In this document: positions 32,081 to 41,537 of the stretch, piece by piece
Position numbering within the stretch: position 1 is the first letter of the stretch
How the letters are laid out: each line of letters begins with the position of its first letter
NCBI RefSeq assembly: GCF_044596045.1
Contig: NZ_CP138995.1
Location: forward strand, 1,054,001-1,118,000
DNA length: 64,000 nt
Source: Flagellimonas sp947499585
Lineage (GTDB): Bacteria > Bacteroidota > Bacteroidia > Flavobacteriales > Flavobacteriaceae
Direction: 5' to 3'
Translations under genes and position numbers: made by a program
Notes under the pieces: model-generated
What the model saw: only the letters and a program-made list of their open reading frames with translations
Told to the model about the DNA's origin: nothing
The model's database searches: none

Positions 32081-32322
32081 TTATGACGTCAGAAGAGATA
32101 AAAACAAATGTTCAAAAAGCCTTAGATGAAATTCGTCCTTTTTTACAAAGTGATGGAGGAGACATTTCATTGATTTCTATAGATAATGGAAGTTCGGTCA
32201 AAGTGAAGCTTGAGGGCAATTGCATTGGCTGCAGTGTTAACCAAATGACCTTAAAAAGTGGTGTGGAAATGACCATAAAAAAGTATGTTCCTCAGATTGA
32301 AGAAGTCATTAATGTAAGCTAG
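32077..32322 (+). CDS. NifU-like Fe-S scaffold (NifU C-terminal domain)
   Basis: An 81-residue NifU-domain protein. The cluster-binding CxxC is in EGNCIGCSVNQMTLKSGVE, preceded by IRPFLQSDGGDISLI. Such single-domain proteins (Nfu type) hold a 4Fe-4S cluster and pass it to target proteins. Its ATG overlaps the stop of mrp by four bases; a second ATG at 32083 is possible. The coupling with mrp points to a joint role in cluster transfer. Confidence 0.93.
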   Translation: MIMTSEEIKTNVQKALDEIRPFLQSDGGDISLISIDNGSSVKVKLEGNCIGCSVNQMTLKSGVEMTIKKYVPQIEEVINVS

Positions 32323-32391
32323 TCTGACAAAAATCATAAATCCTTCCTAGAACAAATCATAAGTTGCGCAGATATCTAAATACGATTCTGA

Positions 32392-33450
32392 ATGATTAAA
32401 ACCGATATACTGATAATTGGAGCGGGCCCTACGGGTCTTTTTGCTGTTTTTGAGGCAGGTCTATTACAGCTAAAATGCCATTTAATAGATGCTTTGCCAC
32501 AACCAGGAGGGCAATGCTCAGAAATATACCCTAAAAAACCGATTTACGATATCCCCGGTTTTCCAGAAGTTTTGGCTGGAGAACTAGTGGATAACTTGAT
32601 GGAACAGATAAAGCCATTTCAACCAGGCTTTACTTTGGGAGAACGCGCTGAGAAGATTGAAAAATTAGAAGACGGTTCTTTTGTAGTCACTACAAATAAA
32701 GGAACGCAACATCACGCACCCATTATTGCCATTGCAGGAGGTTTAGGGAGCTTTGAGCCAAGAAAACCATTGCTGGACAATCTATCCAAATTTGAAGACA
32801 AAGGAGTTGCCTATATCATCAAGGAGCCAGAAATCTATCGAGATAAGAAGGTGCTAATAGCAGGAGGAGGAGATTCTGCATTGGACTGGTCTATCTTTCT
32901 TGCAGATATTGCTTCAGAGGTTACGTTGGTTCATAGACGTAATGAGTTTCGTGGAGCTTTAGACTCTGTCGAGAAAGCGCAGCAATTAAAGAATCAAGGA
33001 AAAATTAATTTGATTACACCTTCTGAAGTAGTTGGGTTACATGGTGAGGAGAGATTGGAAAAAGTTTCCATCAAAAGAACAGACACTTCTGAAGAAATTG
33101 ATTTAGAAGTCGATAATTTTATTCCACTCTTTGGGCTTTCGCCTAAATTAGGGCCTATTGCGGATTGGGGCTTGGAAATTGAAAAAAATGCGATAAAGGT
33201 GGACAATACACTGGACTATCAAACCAATATTCCAGGAATTTATGCCATTGGTGATGTCAACACCTATCCTGGTAAGTTAAAATTGATTTTATGTGGTTTT
33301 CATGAGGCCACTTTAATGTGCCAAAGTGCATACCAACGCATATTTCCAGATAAAAAATATGTTATGAAGTATACCACGGTTGGTGGTGTAACTGGTTTTG
33401 ATGGAAGTAAAAAAGAGGCTCCTAAAGCTGTTGTAAAATCTATTGACTAG
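32392..33450 (+). CDS. thioredoxin-reductase-like ferredoxin-NADP reductase
   Basis: A 352-residue flavoprotein. The FAD motif is IIGAGPTGLFAVFEAG (residues 7-22), with PQPGGQCSEIYP and the NADPH site LIAGGGDSALDWSIF. The C-terminal FAD block is YAIGDVNTYPG. The redox CxxC of true thioredoxin reductases is absent, which marks the TrxR-like ferredoxin/flavodoxin reductase type. A 2Fe-2S ferredoxin gene lies 432 bases on, its likely electron partner, with a four-helix-bundle gene in between. Confidence 0.93.
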   Translation: MIKTDILIIGAGPTGLFAVFEAGLLQLKCHLIDALPQPGGQCSEIYPKKPIYDIPGFPEVLAGELVDNLMEQIKPFQPGFTLGERAEKIEKLEDGSFVVTTNKGTQHHAPIIAIAGGLGSFEPRKPLLDNLSKFEDKGVAYIIKEPEIYRDKKVLIAGGGDSALDWSIFLADIASEVTLVHRRNEFRGALDSVEKAQQLKNQGKINLITPSEVVGLHGEERLEKVSIKRTDTSEEIDLEVDNFIPLFGLSPKLGPIADWGLEIEKNAIKVDNTLDYQTNIPGIYAIGDVNTYPGKLKLILCGFHEATLMCQSAYQRIFPDKKYVMKYTTVGGVTGFDGSKKEAPKAVVKSID

Positions 33451-33492
33451 TGAAATAGTTTGATGGTGAAGTAGTAAAAAAGTGTTGAGTTT

Positions 33493-33840
33493 ATGACAAT
33501 ACAGCGTTTTGAAGATTTAAAAGTTTGGCAAAAATCTCAAGATTTGTCAGTTGAAGTATATAGAATGTTTTCAAATATTACGGATTTTGGTTTTAGGGAT
33601 CAAATAAGAAGGGCTTCGGTATCTATTTCAAATAATATTGCAGAAGGTTTTGAACGAAGTTCCAACGCCGATTTTAAAAGATTTTTATATTTCTCATTGG
33701 CTTCAAACAGTGAAGTAAGATCGATGTTATATCTGTCTGAAAGATTAAACTATTTAGATCGACCAAAAGCCGAAGAATTGATTAATGAAACAAACGAGGT
33801 TTCAAAAATGCTTTACGCATTTATCAAATCAATGAAATAA
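33493..33840 (+). CDS. four-helix-bundle protein (23S rRNA intervening-sequence protein type)
   Basis: A 115-residue helical protein of the S23/IVS family (TIGR02436). Its signatures are FEDLKVWQKSQDLSVEVYRMF, FRDQIRRASVSISNNIAEGFERSS and FLYFSLASNSEVRSMLYLSERL. The family was named from rRNA intervening sequences but is mostly found as stand-alone genes of unknown function. Here it splits an otherwise natural ferredoxin reductase-ferredoxin pair. Short inverted flanks (ATAGTTT at 33455-33461, AAACTAT at 33870-33876) surround it, which hints at insertion as a cassette. Confidence 0.9.
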   Translation: MTIQRFEDLKVWQKSQDLSVEVYRMFSNITDFGFRDQIRRASVSISNNIAEGFERSSNADFKRFLYFSLASNSEVRSMLYLSERLNYLDRPKAEELINETNEVSKMLYAFIKSMK

Positions 33841-33882
33841 CTAATTCGCTTTATCACTAACCAACTAGTAAACTATAGGAGA

Positions 33883-34215
33883 ATGTCCGACATAAAACTT
33901 AAGATTATAGATCGGGATGGAGTATTGCATGAAGTTGATGCGCCAACGGATATGAATATGAACTTGATGGAGGTTGTTCGTTCTTACGAGCTGGCCCCGG
34001 AAGGAACTATTGGAATTTGTGGAGGAATGGCCATGTGTGCTTCATGCCAATGTTATATAAAATCTGATCATTCACTTCCAGAAAAATCTGATGATGAAGA
34101 AGCCATGTTAGCTGAAGCCTTCTTTGTTCAAGACAATAGCCGCTTAGGATGCCAAATTCATATGAAGGATGATTTGGATGGTCTAGAAGTGGAACTGGCC
34201 CCAGAAGAAGCTTAA
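33883..34215 (+). CDS. 2Fe-2S ferredoxin (adrenodoxin type)
   Basis: A 110-residue electron carrier. Cluster ligands are Cys46, Cys52, Cys55 and Cys90, in the C-x5-C-x2-C...C spacing of adrenodoxin/putidaredoxin ferredoxins (GICGGMAMCASCQCY, RLGCQIHM). An extra Cys57 lies next to the site. It is strongly acidic, as usual. It probably receives electrons from the reductase encoded upstream. Its stop overlaps the stop of the opposite ABC gene (34212-34215, TTAA). Confidence 0.95.
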   Translation: MSDIKLKIIDRDGVLHEVDAPTDMNMNLMEVVRSYELAPEGTIGICGGMAMCASCQCYIKSDHSLPEKSDDEEAMLAEAFFVQDNSRLGCQIHMKDDLDGLEVELAPEEA

Positions 34216-35948
34216 ATCCTAGCCTGATACGTAAACAAGTTATAGTACCTTCCTTCGGTGGCAATCAATTCGTTATGGGTGCCTTGTTCGGCAATTCTAC
34301 CATTTTCAATCACCAAAATTTGATTTGCTTTTCTAATGGTACTCAATCGGTGAGCTATTACAAAAGTGGTTCTTCCTTTGGTCAATTCAGCTAGACTTTT
34401 TTGAATCAATGCTTCGGATTCCGTATCTAGACTGGAGGTAGCCTCATCCAAAATCAGAATCTTTGGGTCCGCTAGAACAGCACGAGCAATGGCAATACGT
34501 TGTCGTTGTCCACCTGAAAGTTTTACACCGCGTTCGCCAATTAAGGTATCTAGGCCATCATCAAATCGGTCTGTAAACTCATCAACATAGGCAGCTTTTA
34601 CGGCCTGTTGTAACTTTTCTTCGGAAGCATCAGGTCTTGGAAAAAGGATATTTTCCTTAATGGTACCTTCAAACAAAAAGTCATCCTGCAGGACTACTCC
34701 TAAATGCTGTCTAAAACTGTTCAGGTCAACCTTTGATAAATCTTGTCCATCAACGGTAATGGTTCCAGAATTTGGATTGAGGAAACTAGCTGCCAATCCG
34801 GCTATTGTGGATTTTCCTGATCCAGAACTACCAACTAAGGCAATAACCTCACCTGGTTTAACGTCAAAACTTATATTGTGCAATACCTCTTTGTCCTCTT
34901 CATAAGAAAAGGAGACATTGTTGAATGTTACATCTCCATGAACAGAATCAAGTTGAATTATGCGTTCTTTTTCCTGTGCTTCGGCAGTTTTGTTCATGAG
35001 CTCCTCAGTTCTGTCCAAACCTGCCAATGCCTCAGTTAATTGGCTCCCTATATTACTCATTTGCACAATGGGAGCCACCATGAGCGCCAGCAAAAAGGTA
35101 AATTCAATGTATTGACCAATTGTTAATTGGTCCGCTATTATTTTATATCCACCAAGACCCATTATTCCAGCAGTGGCCAATCCGAGTAAAAATGTGGATG
35201 AACTTGTCATAAAAGCTGTGGCAGTTAGACTTTTCTTGACATTTTCAAAAAGTTTATGCACACCGCTTTCAAAAACCTTAGCTTCTTGGACTTCTGCTCC
35301 AAATCCTTTTATTATTCTTATTCCACCCAAGGTTTCCGTCAATCTTCCTGTAACCTCTGCATTTATCTTTCCTCGGTTACGAAAAATGGGTCGTATAATT
35401 TTAAATGCTTTGAGGGCAATTAGTGCAAAAATTGCTAAAGGAACCAAAGTCAATAATGTCATGCTCACACTAATTCTAAGCAAAAGTATTAGGGATACAA
35501 TCGCAGTAATTGTGCCCCCTACCAATTGCACCAATCCAGTTCCAATTAAATTTCGTACTCCTTCCACATCAGTCATAATTCTTGAAACCAAAGCACCGGA
35601 TTTAGTATTGTCAAAGAAACGTATTGGTAATGAAAGCACTTGTTTTTGAACTTGCGAGCGGAGTTCTGAAATTAAAAACTGCGCTTGAACACTTAATATT
35701 TTTGTAAGCAAAAAAGAAGTCACTGCTTGCACCAGAAAACCTGCAGCCACAATTGCAACAAGAATCTTAAGATATGGGATATCTCCTTCTGGAATTATTT
35801 CATCCATAAAAATTCTTAGAGATATGGGTGCAATAAAACTGGCGGCTTTGCTAACAACTATCAATACCAATCCTATAAAAACCAAATTCCTTTTAGGCCA
35901 AATAATGGTCTTGAATGCTTTTAAAATACTAACTTTTTTATCCACCAT
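34212..35948 (-). CDS. ABC exporter, fused membrane and ATPase domains (MsbA-like)
   Basis: A half-transporter of 578 residues that acts as a homodimer in the inner membrane. Six helices lie in residues 15-310. The ATPase domain has Walker A LVGSSGSGKST, signature VKLSGGQRQRIAIARA, Walker B ILILDEATSSLD and the switch histidine in FVIAHRLSTI. Members move lipids, drugs or peptides; the MsbA-like pattern suggests a lipid but does not prove it. Single gene on the minus strand. Confidence 0.93.
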   Translation of the reverse strand: MVDKKVSILKAFKTIIWPKRNLVFIGLVLIVVSKAASFIAPISLRIFMDEIIPEGDIPYLKILVAIVAAGFLVQAVTSFLLTKILSVQAQFLISELRSQVQKQVLSLPIRFFDNTKSGALVSRIMTDVEGVRNLIGTGLVQLVGGTITAIVSLILLLRISVSMTLLTLVPLAIFALIALKAFKIIRPIFRNRGKINAEVTGRLTETLGGIRIIKGFGAEVQEAKVFESGVHKLFENVKKSLTATAFMTSSSTFLLGLATAGIMGLGGYKIIADQLTIGQYIEFTFLLALMVAPIVQMSNIGSQLTEALAGLDRTEELMNKTAEAQEKERIIQLDSVHGDVTFNNVSFSYEEDKEVLHNISFDVKPGEVIALVGSSGSGKSTIAGLAASFLNPNSGTITVDGQDLSKVDLNSFRQHLGVVLQDDFLFEGTIKENILFPRPDASEEKLQQAVKAAYVDEFTDRFDDGLDTLIGERGVKLSGGQRQRIAIARAVLADPKILILDEATSSLDTESEALIQKSLAELTKGRTTFVIAHRLSTIRKANQILVIENGRIAEQGTHNELIATEGRYYNLFTYQARI

Positions 35949-36083
35949 ATACTATTCTTCAAAAGAAGATGCAAGTTACTTGAAATTATACTGGCATAAA
36001 ACCATAAAGACAGCTAGTCAATTCATATGAAAGAAACTGTGTAACATATTAGTATATTTAGATGTTTTTGATGATTAAAGTGT

Positions 36084-37133
36084 ATGGTTAAAAGAGTGCT
36101 TTTTTATTTTTTACTTCTGGTTTCTTTCTTTGGTTTTGCACAACAGCAATATCCTGATTTAAAGGAAATAGTCACCGACAGCGCAAAAATATTCACAGTA
36201 CAGGAATTAGAAGGACTAAAAACCAAGCTTACCAATTTCGAAGAAGAAACTACCAATCAATTGGTGGTGCTTACCATTAAAGAATTAGGTTTTGAAACCA
36301 TTGAGGAATATGCCAACAAAACGTTCAATAAAAACAAATTAGGTCAAAAAGAAAAGGACAACGGTATTCTTATCCTTTTTGCTCACAACGATAGAAAGGT
36401 TCGGATTGAGGTAGGTTATGGCTTGGAGCCCTATATAACAGATGCGGTTGCTTCCAATATTATTAGAAATACTATGATTCCTCAGTTTAAGGAATCCAAC
36501 TATTATGAGGGTATAAATCTAGCTGCAGATCAACTCATCGAATTTCTTAATAATCCTGAAGCGCTTGAGGAATTCAAAAAAGAAATGGACGCTAATGAAA
36601 ACCAAATGGATTGGGTTGTTAAGCTTGTTATGGCTCTTTTCCTCTCTATTTTTATTGCAGCTGGTGGATTTATTTTCTTCAAAGCTTATTCTGGTTTAAT
36701 AGAAATTTTTAGAGGAATGTTGATAGGCAAACTAGGTTTGCTCCAGGGTTTGTTCATGATGGTTTTTAGTTTGATTCAAATCCTTTTTTCTTCTGTTTTC
36801 ATTTTGATGCCCTTGTTCTTTGCTTCAATGGTTTTTGGTGTTGTTAAGGATATAGATAATATGGATCAGGTGTTTGAACATACTCATTGGCTTTATTACA
36901 TTCTTGCTAGTTTTTTAGGGATAACCATTTTAATTGCCGTTTTGAAAATCTTGCTTAAAGGGAAAGAAGATTTTAAACTTTCGCTCTACAAAAACGATAA
37001 GACTTACATGCGTAAAACCTTCTCCTCATCCGGTAGCCATTCTTTTGGTTCAAGCTCAGGTGGAAGCAGCTCTGGGGGCTTCTCCGGAGGAGGTGGTAGT
37101 TCAGGCGGTGGTGGTGCAAGTGGAAGTTGGTGA
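36084..37133 (+). CDS. TPM-domain membrane protein with Gly/Ser-rich tail
   Basis: A 349-residue protein with a signal peptide (about 1-19, FFGFAQ) and a TPM domain (residues 22-165: VTDSAKIFTVQELEGLKTKL, ETTNQLVVLTIKEL, KVRIEVGYGLEPYITDAVAS). Three membrane helices (about 175-290) and a cytoplasmic-side basic stretch follow, then a tail of about 35 residues made almost only of Gly and Ser. TPM proteins occur in the envelope of many bacteria and in thylakoids, where some act as phosphatases or aid photosystem repair; the role here is open. A PhnA-like gene follows. Confidence 0.9.
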   Translation: MVKRVLFYFLLLVSFFGFAQQQYPDLKEIVTDSAKIFTVQELEGLKTKLTNFEEETTNQLVVLTIKELGFETIEEYANKTFNKNKLGQKEKDNGILILFAHNDRKVRIEVGYGLEPYITDAVASNIIRNTMIPQFKESNYYEGINLAADQLIEFLNNPEALEEFKKEMDANENQMDWVVKLVMALFLSIFIAAGGFIFFKAYSGLIEIFRGMLIGKLGLLQGLFMMVFSLIQILFSSVFILMPLFFASMVFGVVKDIDNMDQVFEHTHWLYYILASFLGITILIAVLKILLKGKEDFKLSLYKNDKTYMRKTFSSSGSHSFGSSSGGSSSGGFSGGGGSSGGGGASGSW

Positions 37134-37187
37134 TTGTATTAGTAATTCAAGGGTATTTCATTTATTTTCACTGTGTAAACAAACAAT

Positions 37188-37397
37188 ATGGATACGAAAG
37201 ATAGTAATGGAAATGTTCTTGAAGATGGAGACAACGTTCATGTAGTCAAAGACTTAAAGATTAAGGGAATGTCCAAAACCCTAAAAAGGGGAAATGTGAT
37301 AAAGAATATTAGACTAACCGGTAATCCACAAGAAGTAGAGTGCAGAGTTGGAAAGGCCCAAATAGTATTAAAGACCCAATTTTTGAAAAAAGCTTAA
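37188..37397 (+). CDS. PhnA/YjdM-type small domain protein
   Basis: A 69-residue protein equal to the C-terminal PhnA domain (NGNVLEDGDNVHVVKDLKIKG, LKRGNVIKNIRL, KAQIVLKTQFLKK). The N-terminal zinc ribbon of full-length YjdM is missing, as in many single-domain members. Despite the name, the family has no proven role in phosphonate use. It lies between the TPM gene and the acylase gene, 54 and 10 bases away. Confidence 0.9.
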   Translation: MDTKDSNGNVLEDGDNVHVVKDLKIKGMSKTLKRGNVIKNIRLTGNPQEVECRVGKAQIVLKTQFLKKA

Positions 37398-37407
37398 AAT
37401 TTTTAGA

Positions 37408-39576
37408 ATGAGAACAGTAGCGTTATTAGTTTTTTTAATGATGGTTTCTTGTGGAGAAAAACCACAAACAGAAGTCGAAAAATGGGAGGCCCAAGCTGAA
37501 AATATTACAATTATTAGGGATGATTTTGGGGTACCACATATTTATGGAAAAACTGATGCAGATGCTGTATTTGGACTGCTATATGCCCAATGCGAAGATG
37601 ATTTTAACCGAGTAGAGCAAAACTATATTTGGGCCACAGGAAGATTGGCAGAGGTTGAAGGCGAAGATGCATTATACAGCGATTTAAGAGCCAGACTTTT
37701 TATGAGTGAAGAAGAAGCAAAGGCCAATTATGACAAAAGCCCCGAATGGCTAAAAGAACTTTGCGATGCTTTTGCAGATGGCATTAATTATTACTTGCAT
37801 ACCCACCCAGAAGTAAAGCCAAGATTATTGACCAAGTTTGAGCCATGGATGCCCATGTATTTTAGTGAAGGTTCCATAGGTGGAGATATAGAACGAATTT
37901 CTGTCAGAAAAATAAAAGCTTTCTATGAAAGTGGACTGGAGATTCCAGAAATGGAAGAATTGAAAATGAAAAGGGAAGAGGAAATGGCTGAACCTCAAGG
38001 ATCCAATGGAATAGCTATTTCAGGGAAATTAACGGAATCTGGCAATGCTATGTTATTGATAAATCCGCACACCTCATTTTACTTTAGAGGAGAAGTACAT
38101 GTTGTTTCCGAAGAAGGTTTGAATGCTTATGGTGCGGTGACTTGGGGGCAGTTTTTTGTGTACCAAGGTTTTAATGAGAAAACGGGATGGATGCATACTT
38201 CAACATATACAGATGTGATGGACGAGTTCAAGGAAACCATAGTGAAAAATGATGATAATTTGTTTTATCAATATGGAGAAGAGCTAAGACCTGTAGAAAC
38301 ATCAGAAGTGACCTTGAAGTATAAAGATGGTGATGGTGTCAAAGAAAAAACCTTTCCCATGCACCATACCCATCACGGACCAATAACTCATGCGGTAGAT
38401 AAGCAATGGACAGCTTCTGCGATGATGTGGGAACCGGTAAAAGCATTGGAGCAATCCTATATACGAACTAAGAAAGATGGCTATAATGGATTTAGAGAAA
38501 TGATGGATATCCGTACCAACTCTTCTAACAATACGGTCTATGCAGATGCCGAAGGTAATATTGCCTATTTCCATGGAAACTTTATTCCAAAAAGAGATAC
38601 TATTTTCAATTACAGAGAACCGGTTGATGGAAGCAATCCTAAAACTGATTGGCAAGGTTTGCATTCAGTGGACGAGAACATTCTGGTATTGAATCCTGAT
38701 AATGGTTGGATTCAGAATTGTAATTCCACACCGTATACATCTGCTTTAGAATTTAGTCCAAATAAAGAAGACTACCCAAATTACATGTCCATAGATCGAG
38801 AGAACTTTCGTGGTGTGCATGCCATTGGTTTATTAAAAGACAAAAGTGGCTACACATTAGATAGTCTTATTGAACTTGCCCATGATCCATATTTACCTGC
38901 TTTTGAAGCATTGATTCCTGGATTGATAAATGCCTACTATGCTCATCATGATAGAAATCCAAAATTACAAGGGGCTATAGATACTTTGGCGGATTGGAAT
39001 TTTAAGACGTCAAAAGAATCTGTGGCAATGACCTTGGCGCATTATTATGGGACCTTAAGCTATAAAAAAGCGAATAGACCAGATGGGATGACTCCAATGC
39101 AATTAATTACATATTGGGGCAGTGAATCACCTCAAAAAGAAAAACTGACACTTTTTGAAGAGGTAGTTGACCAATTGGAAGCAGATTTTGGAACTTGGAA
39201 AATGCCTTGGGGGGAAGTTCATCGTTACCAAAGACTTAATGGAGATATTCGTCAACCATTTGATGATGCTAAACCAAGTATTCCAATAGGTTTTGCTAGT
39301 GGTCGTTGGGGCGCTTTGGCTGCCTATGGAGAACGTTACAATAACGGAACCAAGAAAATTTATGGTACTCGGGGCAACAGCTTTGTCGCTGCTGTGGAGT
39401 TTGGAGAAAAAGTAAAGGCAAAAACAATTTTGGCCGGTGGCCAAAGTGGTAATCCTGATTCACCACATTTTGACGATCAAATACAAATGTATTCTAATAT
39501 GAATTGGAAGGATGCGGCATACTACAAAGAGGATGTTCTTAAAAGAGCGGTGAAAACCTATAATCCGGGGGAATAA
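37408..39576 (+). CDS. penicillin-acylase-family lipoprotein (Ntn hydrolase)
   Basis: A 722-residue lipoprotein (MMVSC, Cys15) of the Ntn-hydrolase penicillin acylase family. The precursor cuts itself to free an N-terminal serine; here that is Ser199 in QGSNGIAISG, after Gly198. The alpha part holds IIRDDFGVPHIYGKTDADAVFGLLYAQ, and the beta part the conserved NSSNNTVYADAEGNIAYFHGN. Relatives cleave amide bonds of acyl-homoserine lactones, aculeacin or cyclic lipopeptides, so quorum quenching is possible but not shown. It is anchored outside the inner membrane. Confidence 0.93.
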   Translation: MRTVALLVFLMMVSCGEKPQTEVEKWEAQAENITIIRDDFGVPHIYGKTDADAVFGLLYAQCEDDFNRVEQNYIWATGRLAEVEGEDALYSDLRARLFMSEEEAKANYDKSPEWLKELCDAFADGINYYLHTHPEVKPRLLTKFEPWMPMYFSEGSIGGDIERISVRKIKAFYESGLEIPEMEELKMKREEEMAEPQGSNGIAISGKLTESGNAMLLINPHTSFYFRGEVHVVSEEGLNAYGAVTWGQFFVYQGFNEKTGWMHTSTYTDVMDEFKETIVKNDDNLFYQYGEELRPVETSEVTLKYKDGDGVKEKTFPMHHTHHGPITHAVDKQWTASAMMWEPVKALEQSYIRTKKDGYNGFREMMDIRTNSSNNTVYADAEGNIAYFHGNFIPKRDTIFNYREPVDGSNPKTDWQGLHSVDENILVLNPDNGWIQNCNSTPYTSALEFSPNKEDYPNYMSIDRENFRGVHAIGLLKDKSGYTLDSLIELAHDPYLPAFEALIPGLINAYYAHHDRNPKLQGAIDTLADWNFKTSKESVAMTLAHYYGTLSYKKANRPDGMTPMQLITYWGSESPQKEKLTLFEEVVDQLEADFGTWKMPWGEVHRYQRLNGDIRQPFDDAKPSIPIGFASGRWGALAAYGERYNNGTKKIYGTRGNSFVAAVEFGEKVKAKTILAGGQSGNPDSPHFDDQIQMYSNMNWKDAAYYKEDVLKRAVKTYNPGE

Positions 39577-40218
39577 TTATTCTTCTTCCTTAATTACAAT
39601 AAGACTTGCTTTTGAGCCTGTAGAAAGATTCCAGCGGTTGTTATGGATAACTTGACCTTTTTCATCCGCTATTACGACTTGAGCAGTATTAGGACCGGAC
39701 GAACCTTGGTTCAGTGCTTCAAAATCAAGACGATTGAAACCTTTTATTAAATCAATATTGATTCCTTTAAAAGAACCCGAAAGCAAAATATTATGTTCTA
39801 CAACCTCTCCATTAAGATATATTTTGACTCGATCTCCATCTACATATTCATGATCTCTACAAACAACTCCTATGAATTTTGCCGTAGTTTTTAAGTCACC
39901 TAAATATTGATCACCAAAATGTTCTTTGGAGCCCTTCTTTTCTTTTTCCCCAACTTTTGGGTCAATGACCATATCATGACCCGCTTGCAGCAACTCTTTA
40001 TCGGGCAGCATTTTTACTCCGGGCTTATTGTTTTTTGAAGTCAAATTCTCATCAATAATCGAAGGGATACGCAAAGAGGTGCCTTGATTGGCAGGCTTTA
40101 TATCCAGATTATTTCGTTCCCCAACTTTTAGAGGACGAGTAGTGGGGATATCCCCCTGAGCTTGCAGAGCGGTAATGCCCAAAACAAGACTAACAAGTAG
40201 AAAAACAAGTTTTTTCAT
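39577..40218 (-). CDS. secreted protein of unknown function
   Basis: I choose the start at 40218 (MKKLVFLLVSLVLGITALQA), a clear signal peptide; the open frame runs 16 codons further upstream. The mature part of about 195 residues begins GDIPTTRPLKVGERNNLDIKPANQ, then a charged linker (KVGEKEKKGSKEHFGDQYLG) and a beta-sandwich-like domain (FIGVVCRDHEYVDGDRVKIYLNGEVV to SLIVIKEE). I recognise no named family. It abuts the acylase gene tail to tail with no spacer base. Confidence 0.7.
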   Translation of the reverse strand: MKKLVFLLVSLVLGITALQAQGDIPTTRPLKVGERNNLDIKPANQGTSLRIPSIIDENLTSKNNKPGVKMLPDKELLQAGHDMVIDPKVGEKEKKGSKEHFGDQYLGDLKTTAKFIGVVCRDHEYVDGDRVKIYLNGEVVEHNILLSGSFKGINIDLIKGFNRLDFEALNQGSSGPNTAQVVIADEKGQVIHNNRWNLSTGSKASLIVIKEEE

Positions 40219-40292
40219 AGCAACTTGGTCGATACATTGCTTTAAAGTTAACAAATACCTTGCCACCTTATTGGTAAAAGGAAGTTAAATCA

Positions 40293-41435
40293 TCAATCAG
40301 TATTTGATTCGCCTTTCTTTTGTTTTAAGCCAAACAGAGGGTGTAACAAGGGAATCCGTAAGATGATTAAATCATAAATCAACCAACTAAGACCAAATGT
40401 ACCAATCACCAAAATGGAAGCTTTTGCTAATAATCCCCAATCCAATTTAATTAAATAATAGCCAATTGCAACGGTAATGGTCTGGTGTAAAATATAGAAG
40501 GGATATACTGCTATATTGGCATAAGCCAATTTTTTACTGGGCCTATTTAAGTATTTTGCGGAATACGCAAAAAGCACAAGAATCCATGACCAAATATTTA
40601 CTACTTTCAGCAGTGCTTCAACTGCGTGCACAACATAGCCATCTTCCAAAACAAGCCAAATAAAAACTTGACTGAAAAAAGCAATGATTCCAATACTAAG
40701 CGCTTTTGTCTTAATACTTTTTAAACTTTCCCAGAAAACCTCGCCTGTGGCAATCAATAAAAATCCATAGAAAAATAGAACTATGCTAAAGCTTATGTTG
40801 AACCAGTCATCAATAAGTGCATGTGTAACATCAAAAAAAGGTTCAACAAAGGTTTCTAACAGATATAAAGGAATTACAAAAACGTAAAGTCGAGAAGGCC
40901 TTTTAATTAAGTTTTTAATCCATTTAATGAATTTTGTATTATTCTGACGCAGGTAAACAAGAATTGGGGACAATACCAATGAAAACAGAAAAAGGTACGG
41001 CAAAAACCAAAGATGGTGCCAGCTAATATTCCCTTCAGGATAGATTCCATCAAAAGCGACTGTCGTAAAAAACTCCAAGAAAGAACCTGTAAATTGTCCG
41101 TTGGTCACACGTTCAAAATATATTTGAGGTGGAACAATGAGCAACATGCCCACTGCTAATGGAATACCCAAACGCAGATAACGTTCCAAATTAAATTTCC
41201 ATATGTTTCTTTTACCCAACGCATAGTATGTTCCCATGCCCGAAATAACAAATAAAACGGGAAGTCGCCATTGGTTTAAGAACAGCATGGGCCAACGCAA
41301 CCAATCATAAATAACATTGTTTTTAACATGCCAGCCCCATGGCACAAAAAACATTCCTACGTGATAGAAAATGAGCAACCCAAAAACGATTACTCGCAAC
41401 CAATCTAAATCGTAACGTCTAACTTTTGTTTCCAT
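40293..41435 (-). CDS. acyltransferase family 3 membrane protein (OpgC-like)
   Basis: A 380-residue inner-membrane protein with about ten helices. The family start is YDLDWLRVIVFGLLIFYHVGMFF, with the conserved histidine in FYHVG, followed by NQWRLPVLFVISGMGTYYAL. Members acetylate or succinylate glycans or lipids on the outer face of the membrane; the acceptor here is unknown. It lies 102 bases downstream of an AraC-type membrane regulator on the same strand, which could control it. Confidence 0.9.
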   Translation of the reverse strand: METKVRRYDLDWLRVIVFGLLIFYHVGMFFVPWGWHVKNNVIYDWLRWPMLFLNQWRLPVLFVISGMGTYYALGKRNIWKFNLERYLRLGIPLAVGMLLIVPPQIYFERVTNGQFTGSFLEFFTTVAFDGIYPEGNISWHHLWFLPYLFLFSLVLSPILVYLRQNNTKFIKWIKNLIKRPSRLYVFVIPLYLLETFVEPFFDVTHALIDDWFNISFSIVLFFYGFLLIATGEVFWESLKSIKTKALSIGIIAFFSQVFIWLVLEDGYVVHAVEALLKVVNIWSWILVLFAYSAKYLNRPSKKLAYANIAVYPFYILHQTITVAIGYYLIKLDWGLLAKASILVIGTFGLSWLIYDLIILRIPLLHPLFGLKQKKGESNTD

Positions 41436-41537
41436 CTTAGAATTATTTTGATCAAAGATGGAAAGTTGAGAATAAAACCTTATGTTTTTTAAACCCTGAA
41501 ACGTCTTGAATTATAATTCTGGAGAAGAAAACGCGAT

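Noticed and set aside
36001..36075. Similarity of the region before the TPM gene to the region before the symporter
   Set aside because: Shared words (GTAACATATT, TTTTGATGATTA) are short and AT-rich; spacing differs, so I do not call a common operator.
37021..37130. Gly/Ser-rich repeat as a mobile or tandem repeat
   Set aside because: It is a low-complexity protein tail typical of TPM-domain proteins; the DNA units are irregular.
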